NCBI GenBank assembly: GCA_944990035.1
Contig: CALYLX010000077.1
Location: forward strand, 186,001 to 250,000
Source of the DNA: Clitopilus passeckerianus
Lineage: Eukaryota > Basidiomycota > Agaricomycetes > Agaricales > Entolomataceae
Direction of reading: 5' to 3'
DNA length: 64,000 bases
Of this stretch, positions 22,441 to 34,645 are shown one piece after another; within the stretch, counting starts at the first letter, position 1; each line of letters begins with the position of its first letter. The position numbers were made by a program, and so were the translations under genes. Under the pieces are notes generated by a model. That model did no database searches and was not told the DNA's origin. It saw only the letters and a list, made by a program, of their open reading frames with translations.

Positions 22441-24350
22441 CCATAATACGCCACTTGTTCCCTCTCCGTCACTCTTCTCGGTCTTACCACCACGAGGTGG
22501 ACCCCAATCCCTCCTCCATGCCACCTATCCTCGTCTTCACCCACCTCCATCGCCACCTCCGCCGGTGCATCGCGGACCATTCCTCAGTCTCCTCCCATTC
22601 CTGCTTTCTTTATTGCCAACCAGGGTACACGCTCCTCGCCACCTTCCCCCTTCTGAACTCAACTGCACTCAAATCGTTGATTCTCAAGCATTACATTTGC
22701 CCTGCCCAACCTATCCTATCCTCGAAGCCACGCATTTGGTCGCCGATCCGGGACTGAATCTACATCCGTTCATCAGGAAACCGAAGCTCCTGAGGGTGAA
22801 GCAGTTCAGCTGGACCTTGCTGGTGATATCGCGAGGGCGAGGCTGGAGACAATTTGGGGGGAGACGAAGAAACCTCGGGCGGTCAACATACGGCAGGGGC
22901 GAGCTATCACGACAGCTGTAGCTCAACTCCAGGTCCTTGGGCCACTGCGGCGGGACAATGATGGGCGTGGTGGAGGGATGGGAGAAGAAATGACTTGACT
23001 GGACCCTGCTCGTGGGGGAAGCATCGCAAACCTCTTCGCACCACCCGTTGTCATTCTCGGGTGACACGACTAGGCCAAGGTTAGGACTGTGGGACTTGTG
23101 GGCATGGAGTTGCGAGAGCTGAAGAACGGGAAGGGCAATAGTTGGAAGAAATGGCTTGCACGGCTGAACCGATGGAAACGATAACCGTCACGTAGGAGGA
23201 GATTGTGGTCCCTTCTTGGGAAGGCCTGGAGGATAGGATACGCATGACCAAGGCGAAGACGAATCCCTTCCACCAATACCACCTCCCGTTCCCTTTTCCA
23301 TTCCCCCGGCCTAGCGTCCGCTTGCCCTCAGCCACTCCTACTTCTCCTCACGGAACCCCGGGCGTGACACTTCCTTGGCTCAAGACTGACCAAAACGTTG
23401 GTGCTCCAAGTGCCGTTATGGATCTTATGATCTGGAGCGACGACCACTCAAGCCATCTCTATCCTAGGAAGCTGCCGGGAGGGAGAAAGGGAGAAGACGA
23501 TGAAATATGTTTTGCCTGTCGGAAACTGCTGGCGAAGTGAGGACAATTGAAAGGAGAGAAAGTGGGATATGCACAGTAACCATGGGCGGCCACTCAGGCA
23601 CGGACTGGCTATCGGGACGACTGTGGTTCTGGTTCCATCGTACAAAACGCAGGGACGATGGGCGACCTCCCAAGGCTTCTTTCGCAAGACCTTCGGCCAG
23701 TGCTGCCGAAGCTCCTTCGCCTTCTTGCAGCTTAAGTCTCGTGCGTACCTTCTTCCTTCGAATCCGTTGTTTGCATGAGCTAATATACCCGACCTAAACT
23801 AGATTGACTGCCACCTGATTTCGTCGCACATAGGCTCAACCATGAAGTTGCGGACCACATACGCATGGGCATGATACTGTCGGTGCCCAGCCCACTACCG
23901 CATGCCGCAAGAAACCCGTAGGATTTGGCACCCGCTGGCGGTGCTGACGTCCCTACCGACAGGGGCGAGCATCTGGAGGAAGATACTGCAGCTCCAACCT
24001 CACTGGCATATCCGTCGTTATCTTCCCTCCCACTGCTGCCCGGCTCCCTCCTCGCCACCAGGTGCATCCTTCCGCAGACCACTGAATTTCTGTGTACCAC
24101 CTATCATGTTCCCTACCCCGTCTTCTTATCAAACATGACGAGTCTTTGATGTCGTATACGCCCGTCGGTCCCGAGCTAAGACGCGCTTGAAGAACGCTGC
24201 CGATACCTGTGCTCGTCCCAAGACCGTGTACAAGGGCTGAAGGATTGCGATTCCGTGAGGGACGGTCACCAAACCGGGGAATGTCCTGCTTCCGTTGCTG
24301 GAAGAACCCGGCAGGGAGAGAAGAAGCAGGATCAAAGAAGCGGATTGAGG
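22440..24350 (+). pseudogene. Decayed coding sequence of unknown family, tail to tail with NLR-3
   Basis: Several plus-strand stretches look protein-like but sit in different frames: DIARARLETIWGETKKPRAV near 22830-22890, GRAITTAVAQLQVLGPLRR near 22900-22955, and MELRELKNGKGNSWKKWL near 23104-23157. A further segment reads PWLKTDQNVGAPSAVMDL near 23374-23430, and it resembles VKSDSNAGAGS at about 50060-50092 in the 48.6-51.3 kb region. I do not recognise the family. The mixture of frames and stops argues for a dead gene or genes. Confidence 0.35.
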
Positions 24351-24623
24351 CCTAGCTCATTAGTTGATACCCATGGGATTCGACCATATGTTCTTAGACA
24401 AGAACCGGGGTGCGGACAAGGGTCGTAATACACTCATGTAGAATGTATCTCAAACATATGCGACATAACGTGCAATGCAATAAATGGATGAAATATAGAG
24501 AGACGCGGGGACAATGAAGTGATGCATGAAGCTACAAAATCGGGTGTATAATACTCTGCAGCCGTCTGCTAGGATAGTGTAGAAAATGTCCATTATGAGT
24601 CTAAGAGGTACCAATGAGACTTT

Positions 24624-27451
24624 TCAACAACTTCCGGTATACATTTCTAAAGCGCTTTGTGCCCCTGCACGTTCCAGCAGCATCACAATTACCGGACAGC
24701 CCTTCTGCATGGCGAGGTCAAGAGCTGTTGACAAATCTCCGACGTCCGCAGAACAGCCCGGCTCGTCTGGCGTCAATGCATCGATGTCGAGCTTCGGGCA
24801 CCGGTTCAGAAGCATCTCGACACAGTCCTGCCATCCCCAGTAAGCCGCATAATGGAGCGGCGTCCACTGGCAGTCGTTCCTTGCGTTGATATCCATTTCC
24901 CCCGACTGGATTAGGAGATGAAGAGATTTCACGCTTCCATTCATACACGCGCAATGAAGGGCTGTGCTCCCCCCGTTGTTCCTCGCATTGATATCCAAGC
25001 TGGGAAGTTTGAGCAGTATTTCGACGATTTCATCAACATCGAGTAGGACAGCCCAATGGAGCGCGGTTGTCTCGTGCTCATCTTGAACGTTATAATCGAT
25101 GCCGGGTAGGTCGAGGAGTAGTTTGGCGATTGGGATCTGCCTTCCGACAATGGCTTTTATGAGGAGGTAATTTCCGTTGCCCGCCAGAGGTAGGTTGATG
25201 TCTATGCCTGGGTATGCAAGTAGTAGTCGGACGACTTCAATGTGCCCAGCGCTAGTTGCTGTGTGCAGTGCCTTGTTCGCTTGTAGGACGTTGTCTTCGT
25301 GGCTTCCGATATCCAGATGGTTCAGAAGATTGCGGGCAATCTCGACGTGGCCACACTGCGAGGCTATTTGGAGGGTTCCTCCTCGCACGAAAGCGCCAGA
25401 TTTCAGGAGGAGTTCCACTACTTCGTTTGATCCACCTGATACCGCGCTACACAAGGCGGTGAAGCCAAACGAATCTTCGTGATTAACGTCCACATCGCCC
25501 GTCTCGAGAAGAAGTTTGACTATGCGTGCCTGACCACCGGCACATGCATAGATCAGTGGGGTGCGTTTGTGGCCCGAGAGTTCGTGGAACGAGGCAGCGT
25601 TTGATGCTTCCTCGAACCAGGAGCTAAGGCCGTGAAGGGCAACGAAGTGAGTGGGATTGCATGAATCAAAATTGTTGATGTAGAGCATGTCAGGCCACAG
25701 TTTCTCGCTCGAAACAAGGATAGAGGACTGGCTAGAGAGGAGCCGTTCAACGTAGGGGGGAAGTTTACCACCAGATCGGAGGGTGGATTGATAAGTGTGA
25801 TGACCTAGGTTCATTACAGCATATTCGATAAATGGATTTTCCTTTGCTAAACCTTGTAAAGAGAATCTATCCACGTTCTCGACGGTGTCGATACCGGAGA
25901 GACTCCGATAAACGCCACATATTGTAGCCGCAAAGCCGTGCGGATCGTTAAAAGGCCACACTGCCTGTCTCATGAAGAAATCATGTGTAGTATAATCTAA
26001 AAGAGCGTCAGGTTGCCGCCCACAAATTGGAGTCACGACGTACGAATTAAACGAACCCCGGTTTCTTCGTTAATGGAAAGCAGACCGCAGCAGGCTGAAA
26101 CTAGATTCCGCTCATCCGTGAGAGCATCAGGATCTAGCTCGGTCGAGTCTGGCTCTACCGCGAGCGCAGCAAGCAGTTCGGGAGCTTTCAGCGGCCGAGT
26201 GGCATACGTTACCCAGAGGAGTGCGCAAAGAGCAAGGGTTCGCTCCTCCTTTCCCTGAGCCATGATTCGTTTCATTGTTAGGTTATACATGTCGGCGAGG
26301 GAGGTTGGTAGGTCTTGAATTGCCTTTCGTAGGTTCTTGATGGTCGTTACCCCTCCTAGAGCTGAGACTTGAAGTGTAGAGAGAAGGAACCTATATTCGC
26401 CTTTAGTTTTCCATTGACATAACGCGAGAACGGTGTAAAGTCTCACATCCCATCCGACTTTGATTGAATATGCTCGACTACTTCCGCCAGTACCTCTTTC
26501 CTCTTCTCCAGAATTGATCGAAGTTTTGGTAGACGCTGAATCTCCTGAGTGATAAAGGCCTCAAAGTCTCTTTTCGGAGCTTCAATGCGTATGTCGGGCG
26601 AGACCAGGATCGGAAGGTCGAGTTCCCGCGATGTAGCGAACATAGATCGTTCCAGGGATACCAGGAGCGCCATAATATCCTCCCGAACCACCTCTTGAAG
26701 CTCGTCCAATGCGTCAATTATAATGAACATTTGAGGGTACCCAGACACGACTGAACGTAGAGTCGATTCTAGCTCGGATTGCGTTGGACGGGTCCTCTCC
26801 TGCTTGCATTTAGTGAGAAGGGTGCCCTGAACTTTAGACCGAGCTGAATCTGATTTATTGACGAGTTGTTGCAGTATGGAAGCAAGGACGTTCGACACAG
26901 AGAGGGAGTCGCTGAAACGGCAATAGATAAAGGCCACTTGAACGGCCTCTGCGTCCGGGGTTTTGGGACGTTCCTGCAGGTGATGAACGACAAATGACCT
27001 ATCTTTCATTGAGTTCGCAGCCAACAACCGATATCCGGGCATCTTACATGAGAGTAGTCTTTCCGGCTCCAGCTGCGGGATATCTCCTCAGTCGAATGAC
27101 TAGACGTAGGGTAATCAAATGGGACTCACGCATTCCCGCTCCCCAGAAGGTGCCATTATTCTGGGACATCCAGGCGTCAAACTTGGGTTCTTCAAGGATC
27201 CATTTACACGTTCCGGGAGCGACTTTCTCGTAGGTCTCTTTTTGGATTGCGTATTGATTGACTGAAGCCAACTCTGCTAACCAGTCCGCGACTATACGTG
27301 CATCAGTTGTTACCGTCAGCTACAAGACAGACGTGATCTTCTCACCATCGGATGCGTCTGAGCCTTGCGCAGTCACAGTAGTTGTAAAACAAAGGTTAGT
27401 GGCGTTGTAGACGTTGTTTGAATGAGTCAAGTTGGCTGTTGCATTAGCCAT
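24624..27451 (-). CDS. NACHT-ankyrin NLR-type protein 3 (854 aa)
   Basis: Third full-length paralogue. Exons: 27346-27451, 27130-27291, 27048-27072 (Walker A), 26447-26998, 26044-26390 and 24624-25996, total 2565 nt. Motifs: GMPGAGKTTL, MFIIIDALDEL, MFATSREL, winged-helix LCALLWVTYATRPLKAPELL, and NACHT end LIHYTTHDFF. Nine ankyrin repeats run from RTPLIYACAGG to STALDLAMQKG. The first exon is short and divergent. It has SNNVYNATNLCFTTTV in place of the Gly/Asn motif SGNYTAGGNITINT, which may have changed or lost that element. Exon 4 is one codon longer than in the other copies. The 3' side faces an unidentified decayed gene rather than a TBC relic. It appears intact. Confidence 0.87.
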
Positions 27452-28462
27452 TTGATTGGATGTGCCTCAAGTCGAGCCTGAAGCAGTTCTCCTGGAGAGG
27501 AGGGACTGGCGAGTCCTTAGCTGAGCCGAGCTGAGCGCTAAAGCGGAATCAAGTACAACCGTGGCCAGGTCCAATCCAAGCCAAGTCATGATCAGCATAG
27601 CAGATGGTGGTTGATGCTTTGAAGAATGTTTAGACTTGATCTGGTAAAACAGTCGCACGCATTGACCAGCCACCAAGATTACAGTTGGTCAAACTTGAAA
27701 GCGTCCTTTGCTCGAGTTCGTAAGTCAAGCTTTCAAGCTCGAGTCAGAAGTCCACGTGATTGAACGTTGGCCAGGGCAAAATCTACGCACATACCTGACC
27801 ATCTCGTCGTTTGGCTGCTCTCCACGCCACCTCTGCTGTTACCTGCACAAGTCCTACGAAGCCGATCGCGCCTCTTGGTCGGGTCTTCCCGAAAAATGCT
27901 TTCGAATCACCTCTCCTCTAGTTCCTTCTTACTTTCCGCCCAAAATTCCTTGTTTTAAACCAGCGTACACATCAGGTCTCTTAGCGTCATTACGTTACCA
28001 TCATCCCGAGCTTTGTACCGCCAAATACTGGGTAAGAACGATCTCGCATACCTGCTCGCAGCTCTATCAGCCACCTATTTTCGTAGGCCCTATGTTGTAC
28101 ACATAGTACTGTATTTGTATGCCCTGCTGGCTTTGTTGGCTTCATATGGTTGAGTCGCTAAGTATCCTAGTGCATATTCATGGGTCCGTAATCTCATGGA
28201 TTGGATGAGCTTATGCGACTCTCCCTCTTCAATTTTCGTTGTCGGGGATGTCCTCTACCACTCGCGAGCGGATGCTGTAGAAACGGGGGTCTTTCAAGCC
28301 GATCTTTCTGTTCAAAAATTGTGATCAAGAAGAATATGTATATCAGACTGCATTTCGCTCTCTGGAAATTCACAAATTTGTCCATCTCGTACGCTACAAT
28401 CATCAGGCAAAGCCAGTATCACATAGATGACCGATCCCTTATTGATTAGGAACCTTCCAGTT
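27452..28462. other. Intergenic DNA between NLR-3 and a secreted-protein gene
   Basis: Holds the NLR-3 promoter; GAGCGCTAAAGCG lies at about 27532. No recognisable gene. Two overlapping plus-strand frames near 27708-28106 lack features. Confidence 0.45.
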
Positions 28463-28794
28463 TCACGCGGCCTCAGGGTATGTGCAGCTGTAACGTAAGC
28501 ATTAGATTAGCAAAGAATACCTAGAATGGAACAACGAAACGCACAACGAGAGGGCGCCGTTATCCACCTTCTGGCATACCAGATACTGTGTAGAGTCGCA
28601 ATCCTGGACTTTGATGTTATAGTTGCCGCTCTTGTAGGCACCTGGTAGTAGTAAGTATCAGTGTATTTGTAACGGATCATAGAGTAGTTTGACGTACAAA
28701 GAACACCTTTGCCACCAGGTGCGTCGGCTGCGGTTGCGAGGCCGGCAGCAACGCATGCGATGACGAGGAAGGATGAGAATGCTTTGGTGAACAT
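28463..28794 (-). CDS. Small secreted four-cysteine protein 1
   Basis: Function unknown; probable extracellular protein of about 72 residues. The signal peptide is MFTKAFSSFLVIACVAAGLATA. Three exons: the first splice falls inside the codon of the first mature cysteine (GVL-C), donor gtacgt, acceptor ctaccag. Exon 2 reads KVQDCDSTQYLVCQKVDN. A second intron precedes FCTYPEAA and the stop. The cysteine order C..C..C..C and both splice positions are shared with the genes at 30102, 34295, 37044 and 43146. With 34295 and 37044 it shares nearly identical signal peptides and more than 1 kb of upstream DNA, here in inverted orientation, so the three arose by block duplication. Confidence 0.8.
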
Positions 28795-30101
28795 TATGAA
28801 TAGGTTGTGATGTGCAGAACTTGGAAGATTGCGATGAGAAATATCCGTCGGTGTCGAAGTAGGATTTATACCCGAGCCCCCTAGCTCTTGAACGGATTTA
28901 GTTTGATTCATTGAGTCTGTTTCTTCTCGGTTTACCTCTTTCTCGGCTCTTGGTACCAGTAAAAAAGAGGCAACGCTCCACCTGTGTGGCATTTCGACAG
29001 GTATAATACAGCCATATGGCTGCGTCAGGCCTTCGGAGATTGCACCCCATAGCACGGCGGAGCAAAGGAGATTTTGGCCAAGATAAATGAAGTGGCTATG
29101 TCATTTCTCGGAAGCGCATTCAGCGGTTTGCCGGTCCAGGCACCTAGGATGACATCACGACACCGATATTGAAAATCGCAGATCCATTGGGCCTCCCTAA
29201 AGGTTCTTGGACAGATCGCCTTGCACTGAAAATCGACTGTTTCTCTCTTGCTGATGCTGCGTTCTGCAGTTGTTTGACCTATTTGCTATAGACGATTGAA
29301 CGGCGTGTTAATGCATTCAAGCAACTCTCTATTAAACATCATCGCCGAGCATTCCCCGCAACTTGACGTTAACCGGTGCATACTCGCCTTCGATGAGATT
29401 CTGACAAGTTTTGCTTGCCGGGAAGCTACCAGGTGACCTTCCCTCAAAACGCTACTCCCGGAGGCCGCTGTCTAGCGTAGTAGTTCGTAGCTTGGCATCT
29501 CGTATCAGAAAATTTAGGAGGCGCAAGCACTAGCCGTCTGACGACACCGGGCCTTTTCTTCCCTTATTACACATTCACACCAGCAAGCATCTCGAACCTT
29601 TTACTCCGTTCTGTCACTTGTGCCGATTCAGAGCACGTTATGGAGTACTCATCCATCGCAGTCGTGTCGTTAGAGTACATACCCAGCCGAATATGGCTAT
29701 GTCCCCTCCCGATATTTCCGTGTCGTTCTTGTAGGCAGAAGTACTTGAAGTAACTTCTTGTGTCTACACCTCACTACTCTTAATACAGAGTTACCCGAAT
29801 ATCTACGAGTTTGCTCTTTTTGCTGCAAGATTCACAGCGGCTTGCTCCACATCGTTCAGGTTCTCAATGATATGAATCGAAATTTCCTGAGTAGGCTAAG
29901 GCTTGCATTCTACACGATACCGACACCTGCCCAAAAATTTCATAGCATGACAATGGAGCAGCCGAAAAGAACTTTCTGACGGCCGATACGACCAAACGTC
30001 AAGCCCATGGCGAGCAGGCTACTGTATAAAGCCTGGTTCAATACTGAAGGATTCTCATCGAGCACTCTAACGCGCTTTCAACTATCATCAATATTATCGT
30101 C
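28795..30101. repeat. Upstream block of secreted protein 1, an inverted copy of the blocks before 34295 and 37044
   Basis: Between about 28800 and 29640 the minus strand aligns with about 33560-34290 and 36280-37040. Shared words include GGCTAGT-CTTGCGCCTCTTA, AAATTTTCTGATA, and a segment around a (T/C)GCGATTTTCGATATCA word. No coding feature was seen. The rest, to 30101, is the upstream region of the next gene. Confidence 0.65.
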
Positions 30102-30483
30102 ATGTTCAACCTGAAAGCCCTCGCTTCCTTCGTCGCCATTTCTTGCGCCGTCACTGGTGCTGCGGCTATGGATCGCGGTGGCCGAGGCTCTGTCTGTAGG
30201 TCGACCTCCTCCATAGTTCCTTGCGTCCGTGATAATCATACTCATACCATCCATTTTAACAGGTGGATACAGAAGGACAGGCGGTAAAGGCCCTGTGCAA
30301 TTCCAGTTTTGCCAAACGGGTCTGACCTGCTCAGACGCGCCATGGCAGCAAGGTGTCTGGTAGTACGTCACTTTCCAGTGCGAGCTGTTGATAATACCAA
30401 TACTGACATGGACCTGTGCGTTACGTAGCTGCTTGACCCCAGGTGATTTGGCGGAGACGTCGAATCTCCTGATCCAGGCATAA
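30102..30483 (+). CDS. Small secreted four-cysteine protein 2
   Basis: Signal peptide MFNLKALASFVAISCAVTGAAA, then RGGRGSVC with the first splice in the Cys codon (donor gtaggt at about 30196, acceptor ttaacag). Exon 2 reads KGPVQFQFCQTGLTCSDAPW. I end exon 2 at GVWY, before a gtacgt donor, and continue after acgtag with CLTPGDLAETS to the stop at 30481. That last exon matches the YCLT end of the gene at 43146. Reading through the donor instead would stop at TAG one codon later and lose the fourth cysteine. Function unknown. It belongs to the subgroup with 43146 (RGGRGSVC, PVQFQ, DAPW/RAPW), while 28463, 34295 and 37044 form the other subgroup. Confidence 0.75.
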
Positions 30484-30946
30484 TAAGATTCGTACTTGCA
30501 TTCATTGGATGCTGTAACACGGAGCTGTATTGTAGGACTTGTTTTGCTTGTATGGTCTTAAGCCTCAATATATGTTACTCTGGTGAACGAATGAAAGTAT
30601 TTGCCCTCTTCGTAGGGTCACTATACGAATCCGAGAGTCATTGCAGAGCCGTGGTCGAATTATCCCTAGAGCTGGACCGAGCGAGTCGACACTGGCATGA
30701 TCGACAGACAGGTAAACGGACCAGAGCTTCAGCAGCACTTTCTTGAGCGCGTAATCTTAGACCATTCGGAACGGAGAGCCCATTCCTAGCATCTTCTCAA
30801 CGTGATCTGAACGCTATTCATTCTAATCGCAGGCGTATAAGCACAAGAATTTGAACAAAGGGAAGATTGTCTAATTAGGCTGTAATGATTCGCTCAATCA
30901 GCCCATGCAACTATGACGTCGCTCTGGACGCGACAGTATTCGTTAC
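30484..30946. other. Short convergent intergenic stretch
   Basis: Lies between the 3' ends of secreted protein 2 and the coiled-coil gene. No feature seen. Confidence 0.4.
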
Positions 30947-32372
30947 TCATTTGCAATTCTCATCTTCAACGTCCCAAACTCCCCAGGTTCCAGACCATCG
31001 CTGAGAGAGTAAAAAAAATGGATCAGAACACAAGCGTCAGAAACTACAAGGGATTGAAACTCACCGAATGTGGGCAAGACGTCGGCTTATCAAAATTCTT
31101 GCCTAGGATCGTAGCTGGCGTAGTAAGGCACAACCTTTCTTCACTTTGCCCAGATGCAAAACCTGCCAACGTAGCTTCGAAGCGCTAGATGATATCAAGT
31201 GCGTGAGCATCGTAACATTCAAGTGGATCGACATTCTGGAAACACTCACTCGAAGACCGGATCCCGATGTAGTGCATCCCTGTAGGCAAAAGAATCGAGT
31301 TAGGTTTGTGTAGGTCGTATATAGAATGCAAGATGACATACCTTATCCTTGAAAGAGTCCCAATACGACAAGCACTTGGCTTCGTTCCGTACGGTCCAAT
31401 GCCCGTAAACGTTTGCATTCCCCTTTACCAGCAACGTTAATCGGCGAATTGATACTAGAAAGTTGACAAAACATACCACATCCTCGCACCACTCCGGTCT
31501 TTCGTAAAATATCCCATTGATCGTGATATTTGTATCCCTGCACGCCTCAACAGCATCAAGCTCCGGCACCATGTTTCCAAGCAGAGCCCGATAATGGATA
31601 TCGTCATGTCCCCGACATAGGTCATCACCAAGTAAGTCCGTCCAATGCAGGTTCAAGTTCGCTCTCTCGCCCTTCTCCCGTTTGAGCCTCCTCGTATACT
31701 CCTCCCATCGCTCCAGTGCATCTACAGCCTTCTTCTCAGCCTCCTGAGCTCGTTCTTCAAGCTTGACCGCCTCCCGAGTAAGTCTCTGGTTCTCCCGTGT
31801 AAGCCTCTCATTCTCCTCCACCTGATGCGCCGTTTCATTCCGCAAAACTCCCAAGCGTTCGAGGAGAGTTGTCGATTGCTCCTCAAGGCTAGAAATCTCG
31901 GTTTTCCATTCCGCCACTTTCTTCTCGTGTTGCTGCTGCTCCTGTTCCCATCGTTCACGGGTTTCGTCGTGGGACCTATCGATTTCTGAGCTTCCAGAGA
32001 ACGAGCGATAGGCTAGGATGGTGACCAGGGATGTGAGAAGAGACGCGATAAGGACACGGGCGAGGGGAGCTTGTCGGATCCGGGTGATCAGCATTTTGGC
32101 ATCTGCGCGTCGAGCATGCCACTTTTTAGGGACTAGAGGTGTGGTTTCGCTGAAAACAGTTGAGTCACGGTATCAATAGATATCCTTCAGTCCAGAAAAA
32201 TGGACCCTCACTCCGCATCCTCGTTCAGCTCCTCCTCTGAAGACCGACTGGGTTCAACCTCGTGATGTTGAGTAGCAGGCCCAGATTCAAGACTACAAAC
32301 TGCATTAGCAGGCTGCGCAAATGGATCAGTTGGAAAATAGTCTTACTCGGGAGGCGTCGTCGTCATTGCCAT
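30947..32372 (-). CDS. Single-pass TM protein with coiled coil and C-terminal Trp/Cys domain
   Basis: Not a characterised family to my knowledge, although I recall similar proteins in many mushroom genomes. Exons 1 and 2 encode MAMTTTPPD and ESGPATQHHEVEPSRSSEE-like low-complexity sequence. Exon 3 gives KKWHARR, a membrane helix (VLIASLLTSLVTILAY), then a Glu/Arg/Lys-rich coiled coil of about 110 residues (heptads such as LTRENQRLTREAVKLEERAQ). A conserved globular part follows: WTDLLGDDLCRGHDDIHY, NITINGIFYERPEWCED, GHWTVRNEAKCLSYWDSF, GCTTSGSGLR, LCLTTPATILGKNFDKPTSC and a last exon WSGTWGVWDVEDENC. I placed the later introns by comparison with the broken copy at 46-47 kb. The cysteines suggest the C-terminal part lies outside the cytosol, making a type II membrane protein. 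Start chosen at 32372. Confidence 0.78.
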
Positions 32373-34294
32373 GAATGTAAGAGTAAGAAGCGAAAGCTGT
32401 TCTTGGGCGTCTAGTAGGAACTGTGCACAGACCCCGAAGCCGGTGGCAAAGCCGGAGGAAGCCTATTTTGGCATTCATGGATGATACCAATCTATTAGTA
32501 TTCAACCATAGGAAGGGATGGGTTGAGCAATGCTTGTTTCATTACCGTGTACTTGTTGTTGAGATCTGAGGAGTCTGCCTTCGTCTGGCGATTTAGCGTA
32601 GGAATTTGGGTATCAAATGCAAGTTGCAAGAGCTACCCGTTCCAACTTCTGAGGGCCGAACTGAAGGTCCGTGCGTGGGATGATGTAGCCAGATTAAGTG
32701 TTCTTACTATTAAGCGCTCGTGAAGCGCCAGGCTGTTTGGCTGTCCAGAACATCAGTGACTCGCTCGCTCTTGCTCCAGGCAGTAATCTGGCCACCATTG
32801 TGCGTCAGCGCTCAGATAAGCAAACTGACCCTTCCATACCCTTCCATATACCCTGCGAATACTGGTAGGAATAGGCAGATTAGGCAGATACTTTCATTCA
32901 GTCACCAGAGTGATATATATTGTCGTTCAAGATGATACAAGCAAAACAAGGTCTCCTTCTCTGACTCTACCCGATTATGAAGTCTAACATGGCAGAAAAA
33001 AATGATAGCAGACGTGTTTGAAAGCGATCGAGAGTGTCCGATGAGAAGAATCTCGGAGCATCCCACCATTCTGTATCCTATAGCCGGAGATGTTCGCCTT
33101 GGGCACGTTTAGTCGTCTGGTTGGCTGTCGAAAAGTTCTTTTCGGCTACTTCATTGTCGCAGGAGATATTTCCGAACGAGTATCAGCGAAGTATGAAATG
33201 CAAGCGCTAGCCTACGAATAATACCCCAGAAAAGCGCGATTCCTATCAATGAAAAGTCGAACGCTGCGAGCATGTTGCTGTAAACGCTGACACCAGAAAG
33301 ATTAAGATCATTAAAACGGGCAAGTGCAGAGAATGTCTTTGAGTAACTCTGCCTAAAAGACAGACACGGAAATGTTAGGAGAATACAAAAGGATATTGGG
33401 ATATTCGGTTGGGAGTGTATCTCTGCCGACACGACCATGATGGACCAGTGCTCCGCAAGGATCAGATCGTTCTCTAGTCTGGGATGAAGTGGCACAGGTG
33501 ACGGAACTGAGTAAAGGGTTCGAGGGGATGACTAGTAGTGGATGCGTAAGAAGACAAGAATAGGCCCGTTGTCGTCAACGGCTAGTACTTGCGCCTCTTA
33601 CGAGTAAATTTTCTGATACGGCATGCCAAGCTGCGCTCGACAGCGGCTTCCGAGAGTAGCGATCTGAGAGGAAACCCCAACAAGGTCACCTGGTAGCCTC
33701 CTGTCAAGCTCGGACTGTCGGTTCTTCATCGAAGGCGAGTATGCCCTAGTTAACGTGCAGGTGCGTGGAATGCTCGGTGACGCTGTTCCAGAGAGAGTTG
33801 TAGGGGACGGCCCAATCAAGTATACCGTTCAATTATCCAATTCTCAAAGCGTCTCAGTCAATGAGTGTCAGCAAGAGAGCCTTTGGGTCTGTGTTATGGA
33901 TCTGCGATTTTCGATATCATGTTGACGTCGTGATGTCATGGGTGCCTGGACCGGCTACCAGCCAAACTCTCTTCCGAAAAGTGGACATAGCCACCTCATT
34001 AATCTTACCCGAAATCTGCTATGGCCCCGCCGAAGTGTGGGGTAAAATCCCTGAAGGCCCGACGCATCCACATGTGTGCATTATACCCGTCCAAATGTCA
34101 CTGCCAGTGGAGCGTCATATTTCTTCCTGGTACCAACAGCCGAAAAGGACTTGAGCCGAAAAGAAAAGAGTTGACGAAATTAAACTGAATCTGTTCACAA
34201 GCAGCAAGGGGGCTGGGGTATAAAGCCTGCCTAGACACTGATAGGGATTTCTCATCACAATCTTCCAAGGTCTACACATCACTCTCCATTCATC
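32373..34294. repeat. Intergenic block, direct duplicate of about 35240-37043
   Basis: From about 32440 onward this matches the segment before the gene at 37044, with shared words such as GCCAGGC(T/G)(G/T)TTTGG, AAGAATCTCGGAG and CTAGTACTTGCGCCTCTTA. A minus-strand frame at 33151-33495 is not conserved in the second copy, so I do not call it. It probably carries divergent promoters for the coiled-coil gene and secreted protein 3. Confidence 0.65.
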
Positions 34295-34645
34295 ATGTTC
34301 ACCAAAGCATTCTCATCCTTCCTCGTCATCTCATGCGTTGCTGCCGGTGTCGCAAGTGCGGTCGACCTTCCCGCTACCAGAGGTGTTCTCTGTACGTTCA
34401 ATTATCATGTCCACTTTAACAAATATAACATACGCTAATGCACACATACTACTACCAGGTGGCTACAAGAGAAGCAGCGGGAGTATTGTTCAATTCCAGG
34501 AATGCGACACCACGAAGCATCTGGTGTGTAGGGAGGTGGAGACGATTGAGAACGCCTTATTGTACGTTTCAGTGCTCCGACCTAACTATCCTTCGCTGAT
34601 TTTATATACTCTTGCTATAGCTGTTTGTACCCCATTGCTCAGTGA
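34295..34645 (+). CDS. Small secreted four-cysteine protein 3
   Basis: Signal peptide MFTKAFSSFLVISCVAAGVASA. The first intron splits the first mature Cys codon (GVL-C; donor gtacgt, acceptor ctaccag). Exon 2 reads GSIVQFQECDTTKHLVCREVE, and the last exon after ctatag gives LFCLYPIAQ and the stop. The four cysteines and both introns match the family. Close paralogue of 28463 and 37044, about 75 residues after splicing. No enzyme motif; the size and cysteines fit an apoplastic or effector-like role, which is inference only. Confidence 0.8.

Noticed and set aside
33151..33495. Minus-strand frame of 114 codons with hydrophobic segments
   Set aside because: The duplicated copy at about 36 kb does not preserve the frame, which argues against coding.
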